This document shows positions 20,094 through 29,429 of a DNA stretch of 64,000 nt, in pieces. Both the position numbers and the translations under genes were made by a program. The notes under the pieces were generated by a model. It ran no database searches and was not told where the DNA came from. It saw only the letters and a program-made list of their open reading frames with translations. Each line of letters starts with the position of its first letter. Position 1 is the stretch's first letter. Origin of the DNA: Oligoflexales bacterium (GTDB lineage: Bacteria; Bdellovibrionota_B; Oligoflexia; Oligoflexales; RGVZ01); contig CANLUT010000001.1 in NCBI GenBank assembly GCA_947494335.1, forward strand, positions 1,248,026-1,312,025, written 5' to 3'.

Positions 20094-21794
20094 ATGCACA
20101 ACGATTCATTGAGACTGATCGTAGGTTTACTCATTGGTCTGAGCATCTCCGGATGCCGCGAGCCTGGACCAAACTCATCGCTCAGAACTCTCGATAACAT
20201 CGCTACTGCAAGGCCACAATTTGAGGCCTGCACTGGCTCCGGCGACGTGCATCGCAAAGTCGACCCGACAATACCATCCCATCTGCGCCTAGCACTTGCA
20301 GCCGTTCCCATACAGATTCAAAACGCCTTTTTCGATGACCTTGGAGGAAAAATCCGCGTCGTTGATGATCCATCACTCAAGGACTGTGGCCCTTTAGGCG
20401 CGCGCACTGACGATCGACTTTCATGTTGGCGCAGACTACCGAACCAAACATCATCAATCGAAATCATCGTCAAAAAAAGCAACGCAACCATAGAACAATA
20501 TGCTCTGGTCCGCACATTTGGTTTTGTTTATGGAGATATCCTCATTCATCGAGTGATGCCTGCTAGTCTCAATGCTCCTGTGCTTATCAGCGAACGTCCA
20601 CAGGGCCATTTAAAGGACTATAAGGCACATTTAGCCTCAGTGTTTTTAGGTGACCTCATAGCGACGGCTAGTGGTCAGCAGGAGAAAGAAGCGATTGAAA
20701 CGCTTGCTGAGCTCGGGATTCCTAAATCCGTAGCATCTGAGCCAAACTTTGAAAAACGCTGGCTGGAGTTTTCAAGGTTACCTGTATCAACTCAAGACAG
20801 CTTTTCATCCAGAGTCTTTGCCGAGGCATTTCATAGTCAGTTCTGTTCTGAAAAATCTGCGGAGCGAGCCTGCAAACTCTTTGGACAAACCATGCGCGCG
20901 TTTGCTCCTTTTGCAGAAGATGTAACCTCCAAGTCTTGGATGCAAAAACATGCCACCTGCGCTGTCAACAGTACAAGTCTTGCTGCGCCGACGGCATCAG
21001 CGTCTTCCAGTCGCAAAGAATGGTTTGCCAGCCATAGAGGCACTATAAACGAAAGGCAAAACCGAGGACTTGAAAATGGAACTCTCGTGAATGCAAAAAT
21101 TGCCGAATACGCACTGAGTGCAACGAATCAAGCAAGACAAGGGACCCAAACATCAGCATTTAATTTATCTGGCGACCTTCTCTCTATGCTCCAAAATCTT
21201 TTATCTGGCGGACTGTCTCTAGGGGGCGGTGGCGGTGGTCTCGGAGGAGTTTTGAATCAAATCCTCGGCGGCATCGGTGGCGGCGGCGGCGGACTTGGAG
21301 GTCTATCGGGTCTTCTATCAAACTTGGGTCTTGGTGGACCCATGGGAAACAACCTTGGCGGTGGTGCTGGAGGGGGAGAGCCGATCAATAACACGCCTCC
21401 TCAAACGACACCGATCGACGCTGGCGGAAATAATGCGCCTGGGCCCTCAGGAGGCTCTGGAAGTGGGATCGCATCCGCAGAGGAAAAGGCCGGCATGGAC
21501 GCCACAAATCGCTATCGCCAAAGCCAGGGCAAAGAACCGCTACAGATTGACGACCAGATGATCGCCGACTGCCGCAAGCAAGCACAGGCACAGGTAGCAC
21601 AAGGACTGCAGCACTGGCTGGTTCCCGCGGGCATCGCTCGGGGAGAGAACATCGCGTATGGGTCCAAGTCGGGGGAATACACCGTGATGCAGCAATGGGT
21701 AAAATCACCAGGCCACCACGCAAACATCATGGGAAATTATCGCTATATCGGCATTGGAAACGTAGGAAATCAGTGGTGTCAACGCTTTCGTTAA
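20094..21794 (+). CDS. CAP/SCP-domain lipoprotein with a Gly-rich linker
   Basis: 566 residues. I chose ATG 20094 (GGAGA upstream) because it places the signal and lipobox S-I-S-G-Cys21 at the start. Residues 22-330 form a domain also seen in the lipoprotein at 52766-55207 (see findings). About residues 360-470 are a Gly/Leu-rich linker with long Gly runs. Residues about 455-566 are a CAP (cysteine-rich secretory/SCP) domain, with KSPGHHANIMGNYRYIGIG, GENIAYGS and a late Cys. Bacterial CAP proteins are secreted and often act near peptidoglycan or lipids. The patatin gene follows 90 bases later. Confidence 0.85.
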   Translation: MHNDSLRLIVGLLIGLSISGCREPGPNSSLRTLDNIATARPQFEACTGSGDVHRKVDPTIPSHLRLALAAVPIQIQNAFFDDLGGKIRVVDDPSLKDCGPLGARTDDRLSCWRRLPNQTSSIEIIVKKSNATIEQYALVRTFGFVYGDILIHRVMPASLNAPVLISERPQGHLKDYKAHLASVFLGDLIATASGQQEKEAIETLAELGIPKSVASEPNFEKRWLEFSRLPVSTQDSFSSRVFAEAFHSQFCSEKSAERACKLFGQTMRAFAPFAEDVTSKSWMQKHATCAVNSTSLAAPTASASSSRKEWFASHRGTINERQNRGLENGTLVNAKIAEYALSATNQARQGTQTSAFNLSGDLLSMLQNLLSGGLSLGGGGGGLGGVLNQILGGIGGGGGGLGGLSGLLSNLGLGGPMGNNLGGGAGGGEPINNTPPQTTPIDAGGNNAPGPSGGSGSGIASAEEKAGMDATNRYRQSQGKEPLQIDDQMIADCRKQAQAQVAQGLQHWLVPAGIARGENIAYGSKSGEYTVMQQWVKSPGHHANIMGNYRYIGIGNVGNQWCQRFR

Positions 21795-21884
21795 TATCCG
21801 TAGCCTGCAACTAACCCGCAAATAAATTATTTTTAGTTTCTAGTAAAACAGAGTATCACTCACCTCGTCGTGAGGAGACTCATC

Positions 21885-23018
21885 ATGCCAAGCACATCAT
21901 CCAGTCCTACATCAGCCATCGGACTGGTTTTGTCAGGTGGCGGTGCGCGCGGAGCTTACCAGGCGGGAGTTCTAAAGGCTGTCGGTGAAATCTGTCAAAT
22001 CAGAAACATTAGCTGGCCATTTACAGTGATGACTGGACTCAGCGCAGGCGCAATCAACATCACGTATCTTGCTAGCAGTCGAACAGACCTCTATAAAACT
22101 ACAAATTTACTTGCAGAAATATGGTCTGCCATCTGCTCTAGTGATGTATTTCGAACTGATCCAGCATCGTTATCCGCAATAGGTTCACGATGGATTGCAT
22201 CGATGATGAGCGGCGGGTGGACGCTTTCAAGTAAGCCACAATCTTTGGTTGATACTTCACCGTTGCGCAAGCTCATTACACGCTATTTGGACACAAGTGG
22301 CATTACAGAAAACATTAAAAAAGGTAAGTTTCGCGCGGTTTCCGTTTCTGCGACCGACTATGCAACATCACGCGGGGTTTCTTTTGTTCAATCTGGTCAT
22401 GATCAAACATCTTGGAACAAACCTCGAAACTACTCTGTAGCAAGCTCCTTAGGACCAGACCATGTTCTGGCGTCTTCCGCAATCCCAGTGTTATTTCCGG
22501 CGGTAAAAATCCACGGTAAATTTTATGGCGATGGTTGCCTACGTAATCTCAATCCACTCAGTCCAGCGATCCGGCTGGGAGCACAAAAACTCTTCATTAT
22601 TGGTGTTAGACAAGCGCCGAGTGAACATGATGGGCTCGCGAAAGATGGTGCTACAGCCGGCCGCATTCTCAGCGTTCTGTTAAATGCTGTTTTGATGGAC
22701 GGCCTTGAGTCAGACGTGGATCATCTCCAAACTATTAATCAAATCGTTGGGAGTAGCGACCAAAAGCAAGGGCAACCAAGATTTATCCCCACTTTTGTAA
22801 TGACCCCATCGAAGAACATCGCCGATCTTGCAGTCACGTTTAGCGACTCGATTTCGCCGTTTATTCATTTTCTGACTAGAGGACTCGGCCCATTCGAACA
22901 AACCGCTGAAATGATCAGTTACTTGCTGTTCGAGCCGCTATTCTGTTCAGCCCTGATTCAGCTTGGACATCAGGACGCCATGATCCGTGCCCGGGAGATT
23001 GCCGACTTTTTGACCTGA
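21885..23018 (+). CDS. Patatin-like phospholipase
   Basis: 377 residues. ATG 21885 is preferred over GTG 21870 because GAGGAG sits seven bases before it. All patatin features are present: the oxyanion loop SGGGARGAYQAGVL, the nucleophile elbow G-L-S-A-G, and the catalytic Asp in YGDGCLRNLNPLSPAIRLGA. This is a serine-aspartate dyad lipid acyl hydrolase. No signal peptide is seen, so it is cytosolic or exported by another route, as for secreted patatins of other bacteria. It is convergent with the transporter gene, seven bases apart. Confidence 0.92.
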   Translation: MPSTSSSPTSAIGLVLSGGGARGAYQAGVLKAVGEICQIRNISWPFTVMTGLSAGAINITYLASSRTDLYKTTNLLAEIWSAICSSDVFRTDPASLSAIGSRWIASMMSGGWTLSSKPQSLVDTSPLRKLITRYLDTSGITENIKKGKFRAVSVSATDYATSRGVSFVQSGHDQTSWNKPRNYSVASSLGPDHVLASSAIPVLFPAVKIHGKFYGDGCLRNLNPLSPAIRLGAQKLFIIGVRQAPSEHDGLAKDGATAGRILSVLLNAVLMDGLESDVDHLQTINQIVGSSDQKQGQPRFIPTFVMTPSKNIADLAVTFSDSISPFIHFLTRGLGPFEQTAEMISYLLFEPLFCSALIQLGHQDAMIRAREIADFLT

Positions 23019-23025
23019 GTACCGC

Positions 23026-24336
23026 TTAACTGCGCTGATTTTTACGGTCAGCTGTCAATGGGCTAAGATCTAGTGGCGCCACAAGCAACGCGCCCACCGC
23101 AAAAAACAGTACCAACAAAAGTATGCTGCCGCGTCCACTTCCAGTACCCTGGGCCATCAGACCAAAGATAAGCGGGCCTAAGACTCCAGCAAACTTGGAA
23201 CTAACGCTGAAGAATGAGAAAAACTCTGCCGAACGTCCCTTTGGAATCATACCGGAAAAAATTGAGCGGCTCAGTGCCTGAGATCCCCCTTGAACGAAGG
23301 CAATCATGATTGCCAGCCCCCAAAAATGAGCTGCTGATGTCATAAAAAACGCAAGCACAGAGATTAGACTGTAGATCGCTAGTGATATTAAAAGGCCCGT
23401 TTTTGCCGAAAACCTTGATACGATAGGACTATAGAGAAACGTAAAAGGCAAACCCAGTAGCTGCGTTGCCAGCATTGCGGCAATTAAACTTGATTGATCA
23501 ATACCGATCTCACGACCATACGTGGTCGCCATTTTGATGATGGTACCAATCCCATCAGAATAAACCCAAAAAGCGATTAGAAATAACAATACACGCCTAT
23601 ATGACCGGATTTCACGAAACGTGATCCTCAAGCTTTTAAATGCCGCACTGAAAGCTTCCGACCAGGTTTTAGATGCTGCATCTCCCACACTTGGCTCATC
23701 CACCCAAATGAGTAATGGCATCGTAAATACAAACCACCACACTCCTACACTGACAAATGAAGCCCTGACTGCGTCGCCTTTTCCGGCAAAGCCCCAAAAC
23801 TCAGGATTCGAGATCCATGCGAGATTTAAAGCAAGCAGGATCCCACCTCCCAAGTAACCAAGGGCATAACCCGCAAGCGACACATGATCGGACTGATCGT
23901 GATGAGTAATGTGCGGCAGTAAGCTGTCATAAAAAATCAATGCGCCTGAAAATCCAATGTTACCAAAAATATAGGCCGTCATAGCCAAAGGCCAATCACC
24001 TTCACCCACAAACCACAGTGCCGCACTCGATACACAGCCCAAAACTGTGAAGGCAAGGATAAAAAATTTCTTCTTTCCGAATGAGTCTGCAGCCGCTCCC
24101 AATAACGGAGACATTAAAGCTACAAACAGAAGTGAGATCCCAGCGCCGTATCCCCAATAGGCCGTGCGAATATTTTCAGGAAGGTGCTTGGCCGCGACGT
24201 CAAAGAAATAAATCGGCAGCAGTACTGCCATGATTGTTGTTGCAAAACCTGAGTTTCCAAAATCATAGAGGGCCCAAGACCAATGCTTTCTGTCACCTAA
24301 GCCAATGCGTCTCAATAATCCGGAAATTCCACTCAT
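23026..24336 (-). CDS. UMF1-family MFS transporter
   Basis: 436 residues with about twelve membrane helices. The N-terminus (WSWALYDFGNSGFATTIMAV) is the hallmark of the UMF1 / Atg22-like major facilitator group, and the GGSQALSRSIFSGMIP motif near residue 330 is also characteristic. The substrate of bacterial members is not established. GGGAGGG precedes ATG 24336. The upstream region (24337-24568) is shared with the divergent CHAP-like lipoprotein gene and should hold both promoters. Confidence 0.9.
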   Translation of the reverse strand: MSGISGLLRRIGLGDRKHWSWALYDFGNSGFATTIMAVLLPIYFFDVAAKHLPENIRTAYWGYGAGISLLFVALMSPLLGAAADSFGKKKFFILAFTVLGCVSSAALWFVGEGDWPLAMTAYIFGNIGFSGALIFYDSLLPHITHHDQSDHVSLAGYALGYLGGGILLALNLAWISNPEFWGFAGKGDAVRASFVSVGVWWFVFTMPLLIWVDEPSVGDAASKTWSEAFSAAFKSLRITFREIRSYRRVLLFLIAFWVYSDGIGTIIKMATTYGREIGIDQSSLIAAMLATQLLGLPFTFLYSPIVSRFSAKTGLLISLAIYSLISVLAFFMTSAAHFWGLAIMIAFVQGGSQALSRSIFSGMIPKGRSAEFFSFFSVSSKFAGVLGPLIFGLMAQGTGSGRGSILLLVLFFAVGALLVAPLDLSPLTADRKNQRS

Positions 24337-24568
24337 TCATCCCTCCCTGAGCGCCGAAACAAAGCTACAAGCCATTCGTCGTCGCAAGCATAGAATCTTC
24401 ATACGACCGTTTAACCCATAAACAGTGTCCAAAGTGGCAACAGGCGAACCGCTATGGAGCACCTCTATTATACTGTAATGACAGGATAAAAATAAGCTGT
24501 CCGATTGGCAAATTTCTTGCTGCACCAAAAGGGTTACCGCCAAAAAAACCGGTCCGATCAGGTGCAGC

Positions 24569-25624
24569 ATGAATAGCCTTGGAATCTTTAGTCAGATCCA
24601 ATACGCCCTTCCGGCAGTCCTAGCTCTCCTTTGGGCAACAGCGTGTGGCAGTCAAGGCACGATCCCTGACTCCGTGCGCGCACGCAAGCCTGCACAATCC
24701 CAAAATGATGGTCCACGTACTGGATCAAGCAACTCCCAAGCAGGCGAGACGCAGACGACCAGTGCGGATCCTACGATCAAGCGCTTCGCTTATGATGCAA
24801 ATCAATTACGATCTACGACGCAAAGAGTGAGTGGAATTGACTTTGATTACGCGTTCGGTATTGCCTCGATTCATCCAACCAGTCCAAACATACGAGTTAA
24901 ACTAACAAACCCTGAACTCACAAAACTTGGATCTAATTTAGGCGTTGTGATTGGTGGTTACCCCATGAGCGAGTCCTCTAGTTTCATTTCATCTAATACG
25001 GCTGTTTCTCTGGATAACAATGGGCTCGCCACGATTAAAGGTGAAAACTTTAAGCCTGCTACAGTCTATAAATTGCGCATGCACTTTTTTGATTTGACCG
25101 TAATGGACCAGACTCAAAATCAACCGAGATATCTGGGTGCGTCGACGCAGTCATACCAAATGGTCACAGACGGCGAAAATGATCCCTTAGCTTCGTCAAG
25201 AGCGCGAATGGTCATGCGCGGTTTTGGTGAAGTCCATGACTGGTCTCTTGGCCGTTATGATCGCCAGAAGGGCTATACGCAGCATTCCGGGGGTGGTTGG
25301 TGTCATATCTTTTACAATTGGGTTATCAAAAACGATTTAAAAACGAGGTCTGGTAGTCAGAATACCCACTACGACTCCAACTATTGGAGCAGCTTAAAAG
25401 CGAGAATTTCAGGAAATGAGCTGCTAAGCCTCAGCCAAAAAGAAATGATTCACGGTGACTATTTCCATGTCGGCAGTCACGCGGCTATGATTATTGCCTA
25501 CGACAAATCAAGGAGCGAATTTGTAACTCTCGAGGGGAATTTTAACAATAGTGTTCAGATGTATAGGCGCCGTGCAAACGACATGTCATGGGTCGGTCAT
25601 ATTACAAAGGATATGCTGCGGTGA
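24569..25624 (+). CDS. Lipoprotein with C-terminal CHAP/NlpC-like amidase domain
   Basis: 351 residues. The signal ends W-A-T-A-Cys, a plausible lipobox. A Ser/Gln/Thr-rich linker (to about residue 75) precedes a middle beta domain (100-205). The last 140 residues resemble a papain-like cell-wall amidase: the nucleophile region GGGWCHIFYNW, the His in HVGSHAAMIIAYD and the polar third residue in LEGNFNN match the Cys-His-Asn/Glu arrangement of CHAP and NlpC/P60 enzymes. A peptidoglycan-cutting or related role at the outer membrane is inferred. Family assignment is by motif only. Confidence 0.7.
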   Translation: MNSLGIFSQIQYALPAVLALLWATACGSQGTIPDSVRARKPAQSQNDGPRTGSSNSQAGETQTTSADPTIKRFAYDANQLRSTTQRVSGIDFDYAFGIASIHPTSPNIRVKLTNPELTKLGSNLGVVIGGYPMSESSSFISSNTAVSLDNNGLATIKGENFKPATVYKLRMHFFDLTVMDQTQNQPRYLGASTQSYQMVTDGENDPLASSRARMVMRGFGEVHDWSLGRYDRQKGYTQHSGGGWCHIFYNWVIKNDLKTRSGSQNTHYDSNYWSSLKARISGNELLSLSQKEMIHGDYFHVGSHAAMIIAYDKSRSEFVTLEGNFNNSVQMYRRRANDMSWVGHITKDMLR

Positions 25625-25666
25625 TCCATTCGCGTATATGACCGCACATCAATCAATTGACATGTA

Positions 25667-26383
25667 CTAGTTCTTAATCAGCTTGAGCGAATGCTTACAA
25701 CCTTCTTGAAGAGACTTGTAAGTTCCTGACACGGTAAACCACATCGACCAATAAGTGTGCTTATTAAAGGACTCGACGTAGAGTTCGTTAGTTCCCGCCT
25801 TCAGATGCTGACCTAGATCAAAATTGAACTTACTTACCCTAGGGCCAGGTCCACCAGCTGTACAGTCTTTTTTCTCATTCCGATTACAGCCAATCACTTT
25901 ACCATTCAGTTTCGTACATGGATTCCAATCATCTACCCCGTACTGGGTAATCTTAACATCTATTTCTGTTGCATCACCAGGAAGGACAATCGCGTCGGGG
26001 ATCGTCATCGTTTCGAGTTTGCATCGCCAGTTTGATCCCATCAGTTTCGCGCTGACACCAACATTCGTTGGCGGGATGGTACAAACTCCATCTGTTGAGG
26101 GAGCTATCGTTGGTGTGCTCGACGGACCGATCGATATATTGACTTTGGCTTTGCCTGCGTCATTGGTCAAAGTTCCATTTGGATCTGAGCCTTTGGTCTC
26201 ACCTGTGGTCTCCGGCAAACTTTCTACAGGTTCTCCGAGCTCGAGACCTTTTTTGCAGCCCTCGTCTCCGGGTTTGCAGTCTTGTTTCTTGAAGGCACGC
26301 TGGTTGCCGGAAAAATCACCGTCGGCGCAAGCGGCGACCATCAAAACCATAACCAACGAATTGAATTTGATTGAACGCATCAT
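25667..26383 (-). CDS. Lipoprotein of unknown function, Cys-rich C-terminus
   Basis: 238 residues from ATG 26383 (GGAGGG upstream), with lipobox V-A-A-Cys. The mature start CADGDFSGNQRAFKKQ resembles those of the lipoproteins at 41277 and 59330 (see findings). A Pro/Ser/Thr-rich linker follows, then a beta-rich domain with about eight cysteines (WRCKLETM, NPCTKLNGKVIGC, KKDCTAGG, EGCKHS) that may form disulfides. No family recognised. Confidence 0.72.
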   Translation of the reverse strand: MMRSIKFNSLVMVLMVAACADGDFSGNQRAFKKQDCKPGDEGCKKGLELGEPVESLPETTGETKGSDPNGTLTNDAGKAKVNISIGPSSTPTIAPSTDGVCTIPPTNVGVSAKLMGSNWRCKLETMTIPDAIVLPGDATEIDVKITQYGVDDWNPCTKLNGKVIGCNRNEKKDCTAGGPGPRVSKFNFDLGQHLKAGTNELYVESFNKHTYWSMWFTVSGTYKSLQEGCKHSLKLIKN

Positions 26384-26607
26384 AGGACCCTCCGAGCCTG
26401 TCCCAAAGGAGAGCGGAAGAAAGAAGAGGAACCTTGAGGAAAACGTATATTATTCAATAAAATTAGATCTTTAAAGATGCGTCTTGGCATCCTGTCGAAA
26501 CCATAAATATTCAAATCCGCCATGTGTCGCGAGGGGGTGGTTTTTACCCAATGTAACAGCCACGATATAATCATAAATATAATAACAATGCGTTAAGGAG
26601 CTCCCAG

Positions 26608-27840
26608 ATGCGTTTGATCAGTCTCGGCATTGCGTTGGGTCTTCTGGAAGTCACCTTGGCCTGCAAACCTCGTAGTGACGCCGGCACAAAGTTGAAACAC
26701 ACCTTTGGACATACGTCTGTATCACGCACCAAGGCCCCCGAACCTTGCAAGAATTCAGGCGAGGATACACCAGAGTTTCGTTACGCGAGTGCTTTGATTG
26801 ACTACATTACGTCAAAAAATCCGAACACATTTACCGGCAACCTGTCTCGCAAATATCTTTGTGTTCAAATCATGAAGACTGACGGACTGAACGCTTCAAT
26901 GGAGGCCGCGACCGGTACGATGCGATTTTTCAAAAAAATCCTGCATCCACTACCTGGACTTGAAAGTGACGCTGCTAAAGCAGCCACGATCGCCCATGAG
27001 CTAGCACACTTCAGCATGAGCCACCACGAGTCCAGTCGTGACAATGCACCTCCTGGATATGATCGTGCGAAGGAGGCGAAACTGAAAACCAAGGTCGATC
27101 AAGTTCGAAAAAGATTGGACGACGCAAACTTCAAGGCCATTCAAAGCTTCGTCAAAGCAAATAACAATGAAGTATCTAGAACTATCGATCAGGTGGTCAC
27201 AAACCAAGGTATGATCGACAAATTCAAGATGTCCTTTCCCAAGTACTTAATGGAAGCTCATCAACAATTTAGACAAGGACCAAGTCTCGAAAGCGGTGAA
27301 TCCCTGTTGTTGGAGATTGATACCTGGATTGTAGAGGCCGATAAACTTACTGCAAAAAAAGGAGGACTCATATCAGCCGACCTGGCAAAACAGATTAAGT
27401 CGGTATTGTCACGCCGAGAGTTGATCAGAGACCCCGACTCTGGAATCAGTAATGATTTGGCTAAAGCCCAGCTGGAGTTAGAAAGACATAGACTTCCAAT
27501 TCTGCAATTTGAAGAGCAGGAGGCCGATGAAGTTGGCTTTGAATTGTACCTGCGGGCTGGGTTTGACCCAGATATTTTCCCACAGTCATTTATTCACTTA
27601 GCCAAGGCCGTACGAGCCGACTACGAGTGTGATCCAATGAACCCGTTATCGCCGGAGCCATCCAGATACCGCGAAGGAATTAGTTTTAACAAAGTGCATC
27701 CTGATATTTGCTGGCGCTATTGGGATACAAAATATATCGAACGCAGAAAACACGCTGCGGACTATAAACCGTTAATCAGCAAAAACCCGATCGTTAATCT
27801 TCCCGAACTGGATAAGCTCAGGGCAGCATTAGCTAACTGA
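26608..27840 (+). CDS. M48-type metalloprotease lipoprotein
   Basis: 410 residues from ATG 26608 with AAGGAG upstream; the signal ends T-L-A-Cys19. The zinc motif is H130-E-L-A-H134 in ATIAHELAHFSMSHH, and the third ligand is the Glu in EEQEADEVGFELYLRAGF, both typical of M48 (BepA/Oma1-like) peptidases. Between them is a 160-residue, charged helical insertion that is longer than usual. M48 lipoproteins in other Gram-negatives degrade or chaperone misassembled outer-membrane proteins; the same quality-control role is plausible here. Confidence 0.86.
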   Translation: MRLISLGIALGLLEVTLACKPRSDAGTKLKHTFGHTSVSRTKAPEPCKNSGEDTPEFRYASALIDYITSKNPNTFTGNLSRKYLCVQIMKTDGLNASMEAATGTMRFFKKILHPLPGLESDAAKAATIAHELAHFSMSHHESSRDNAPPGYDRAKEAKLKTKVDQVRKRLDDANFKAIQSFVKANNNEVSRTIDQVVTNQGMIDKFKMSFPKYLMEAHQQFRQGPSLESGESLLLEIDTWIVEADKLTAKKGGLISADLAKQIKSVLSRRELIRDPDSGISNDLAKAQLELERHRLPILQFEEQEADEVGFELYLRAGFDPDIFPQSFIHLAKAVRADYECDPMNPLSPEPSRYREGISFNKVHPDICWRYWDTKYIERRKHAADYKPLISKNPIVNLPELDKLRAALAN

Positions 27841-27848
27841 AGATTGCA

Positions 27849-28826
27849 TCACCAGAAGACCCACCAAGGCTTTTGAGAGTCTTCGTGGGCTTCGACACGT
27901 TTCTTGAGTTCGTTTTCAGACAGGTTATAGATTCGAATTAAACGCGTGACGAGGCTCTCTCTGTTATCGACATTGCTGTACTCAATGACACGCTTTTGGT
28001 CCGGGCTGTGATTCCGTAGATCACGCATTTTTTCTTCGTATCTGATCGCAGCTGCCTCGTCACCGATCGTCATGGCTCTAATCCATGCGTTGCGTACAGA
28101 AATAGCCTCACCCACAAGACGGATCGCCGAGTTTTCGATGGGGAGAGTCGAAAGTTTGTTCTTACTCCAGGCGTACACCTCGTCCGCAGATTTACCCTCC
28201 CAGACTTTGCCAATTTTGTCGAAGTCCACAAGTTCCTTGTAAACAACGCGGGCCTTGATGGATGCCATGATGTTGGGGTCTTTGAAAAACGCGCCCGACT
28301 TCACCGCGGCGAAAATTTCCGCAGCAATGCGTGTCACATCAATACAGGTTCGCTCAATGTCCCAGTTGTTGGCTGCCAATTCATAAACGCAAAAAATCGG
28401 CTTATTTTCTTTTACGAACTTAACGAGGTCGACATTTTCCTTAAACTTGGTGTCTGCCAAAATATTGGAGATAAACTGAAGTTCTTTGTCAGCTGCCTCA
28501 AAGTCCATAACAAAATCGATATTGATGTCACCACGAGCAGCTGCCCCACGCAACGCTTGTATCTTCTGTAAAAGAAGTTTTTTTACTTCCTGCCCCATCG
28601 TGTCATCTGTCTGAATGGCTTTTACTGCGGCCGATAGATCCCCTTTGTGCTCTGCATAGATTGCCGCAAACGTTTGTGCGAGGGCATTACCGATAGCATC
28701 TTGGTTTTCTGGGGCTGGCGCCGTCGTGTCGTCCATCAGACGCGATGAACTTTGAGGGTCCCTGTGTTTACAACTGGCAAAAGTGCACAGAGTTAAGATC
28801 AAAAGACCTGCAACCTTTGAACGCAT
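27849..28826 (-). CDS. Helical lipoprotein of unknown function
   Basis: 325 residues from ATG 28826. The signal ends F-A-S-Cys19; the mature N-terminus (CKHRDPQSSSRL) resembles several other lipoproteins in the window. The rest is charged and mostly helical, with two cysteines near residues 145-160 (FCVYEL...ERTC) and a Trp-rich end (KPWWVFW). No known domain recognised. It ends convergently eight bases from the M48 protease gene. Confidence 0.7.
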   Translation of the reverse strand: MRSKVAGLLILTLCTFASCKHRDPQSSSRLMDDTTAPAPENQDAIGNALAQTFAAIYAEHKGDLSAAVKAIQTDDTMGQEVKKLLLQKIQALRGAAARGDINIDFVMDFEAADKELQFISNILADTKFKENVDLVKFVKENKPIFCVYELAANNWDIERTCIDVTRIAAEIFAAVKSGAFFKDPNIMASIKARVVYKELVDFDKIGKVWEGKSADEVYAWSKNKLSTLPIENSAIRLVGEAISVRNAWIRAMTIGDEAAAIRYEEKMRDLRNHSPDQKRVIEYSNVDNRESLVTRLIRIYNLSENELKKRVEAHEDSQKPWWVFW

Positions 28827-28931
28827 AAGAGCCCCCTATCAACAGATTGAGTACTCTTAATAGATTAGCAGGAGACGTGGATGATTGCCAAAATCGCAGG
28901 ACGCGTCAGGAAAATCCTGGTGAACGAGGAG

Positions 28932-29014
28932 TGCTCCCGGCCAGACTTGAACTGGCACAGCTTGTGGCCGGGGGATTTTAAATCCCCTGTGTCTACCGAT
29001 TCCACCACGGGAGC
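28932..29014 (-). tRNA. tRNA-Leu (anticodon UAA)
   Basis: Read on the minus strand, the acceptor GCTCCCG pairs with CGGGAGC, followed by discriminator A. The D-loop GGAATCGGTAGAC, an anticodon arm with loop TTTAAAA (anticodon TAA), a long class II variable arm (CGGC/GCTG) and a T-arm with loop TTCAAGT are all present. CCA is not encoded; the next bases are CTC, so CCA must be added enzymatically. It lies close upstream of a plus-strand gene. Confidence 0.95.
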
Positions 29015-29039
29015 GTCCGAATGTTGTATAGTATTTTCT

Positions 29040-29429
29040 ATGGAAATGTCAAAAAACACTCATGATGATCAAGCGATGCAGAATTATGCAGCCGCCAGCA
29101 CCAGGCCGGCGGTGGTTCGTTATGATGCCGACTGCTCACTGTGCCGTTCGTTGGCTGACTTTATGGCAAAACGCGTACCGTCAGAGCAAATTGTCTTCGC
29201 TGCGAGTGTTGAAAATAGGCCTGCAAATCTCGAAGTCGAGGTTTCTGAAGGGGGCGCCCGCAAGACTTTGCTCGGTGCTGAGGCGTGGCAATGGCTATTA
29301 GAGCATCATCCAACCTTAGAGGAGATGAACTGGATTGCTCAAAAACTGGGCATAGCAGTTGTCGCCAGTCGATCCATGATGCGCGGAGCCGATGTTCTGA
29401 GACGGCTCTGTTTTCGCTGCCGCCGATGA
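29040..29429 (+). CDS. DCC-family thiol-disulfide oxidoreductase-like protein (DUF393)
   Basis: 129 residues. The YDADCSLCRSLADFMAKR segment is the DxxCxxC signature of DUF393 (DCC) proteins, which have a thioredoxin-like fold; their function is mostly unknown. I start it at ATG 29040, with ATG 29046 an alternative. Upstream extension in the same frame would run through the tRNA gene and is rejected. There is no good ribosome site; TATAGT lies about 10 bases upstream, so a leaderless mRNA is possible. The 3' end overlaps the convergent rlmJ-like gene by 114 bases. Confidence 0.75.
   Translation: MEMSKNTHDDQAMQNYAAASTRPAVVRYDADCSLCRSLADFMAKRVPSEQIVFAASVENRPANLEVEVSEGGARKTLLGAEAWQWLLEHHPTLEEMNWIAQKLGIAVVASRSMMRGADVLRRLCFRCRR

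Noticed and set aside
24337-24570. A minus-strand ORF of 77 codons between two divergent genes
   Set aside because: No ribosome site, no domain; its start lies over the CHAP-like gene's start. Probably part of the shared promoter region.
28881-29039. An upstream extension of the DCC gene
   Set aside because: It would read through the tRNA-Leu gene, so I start the gene after it.
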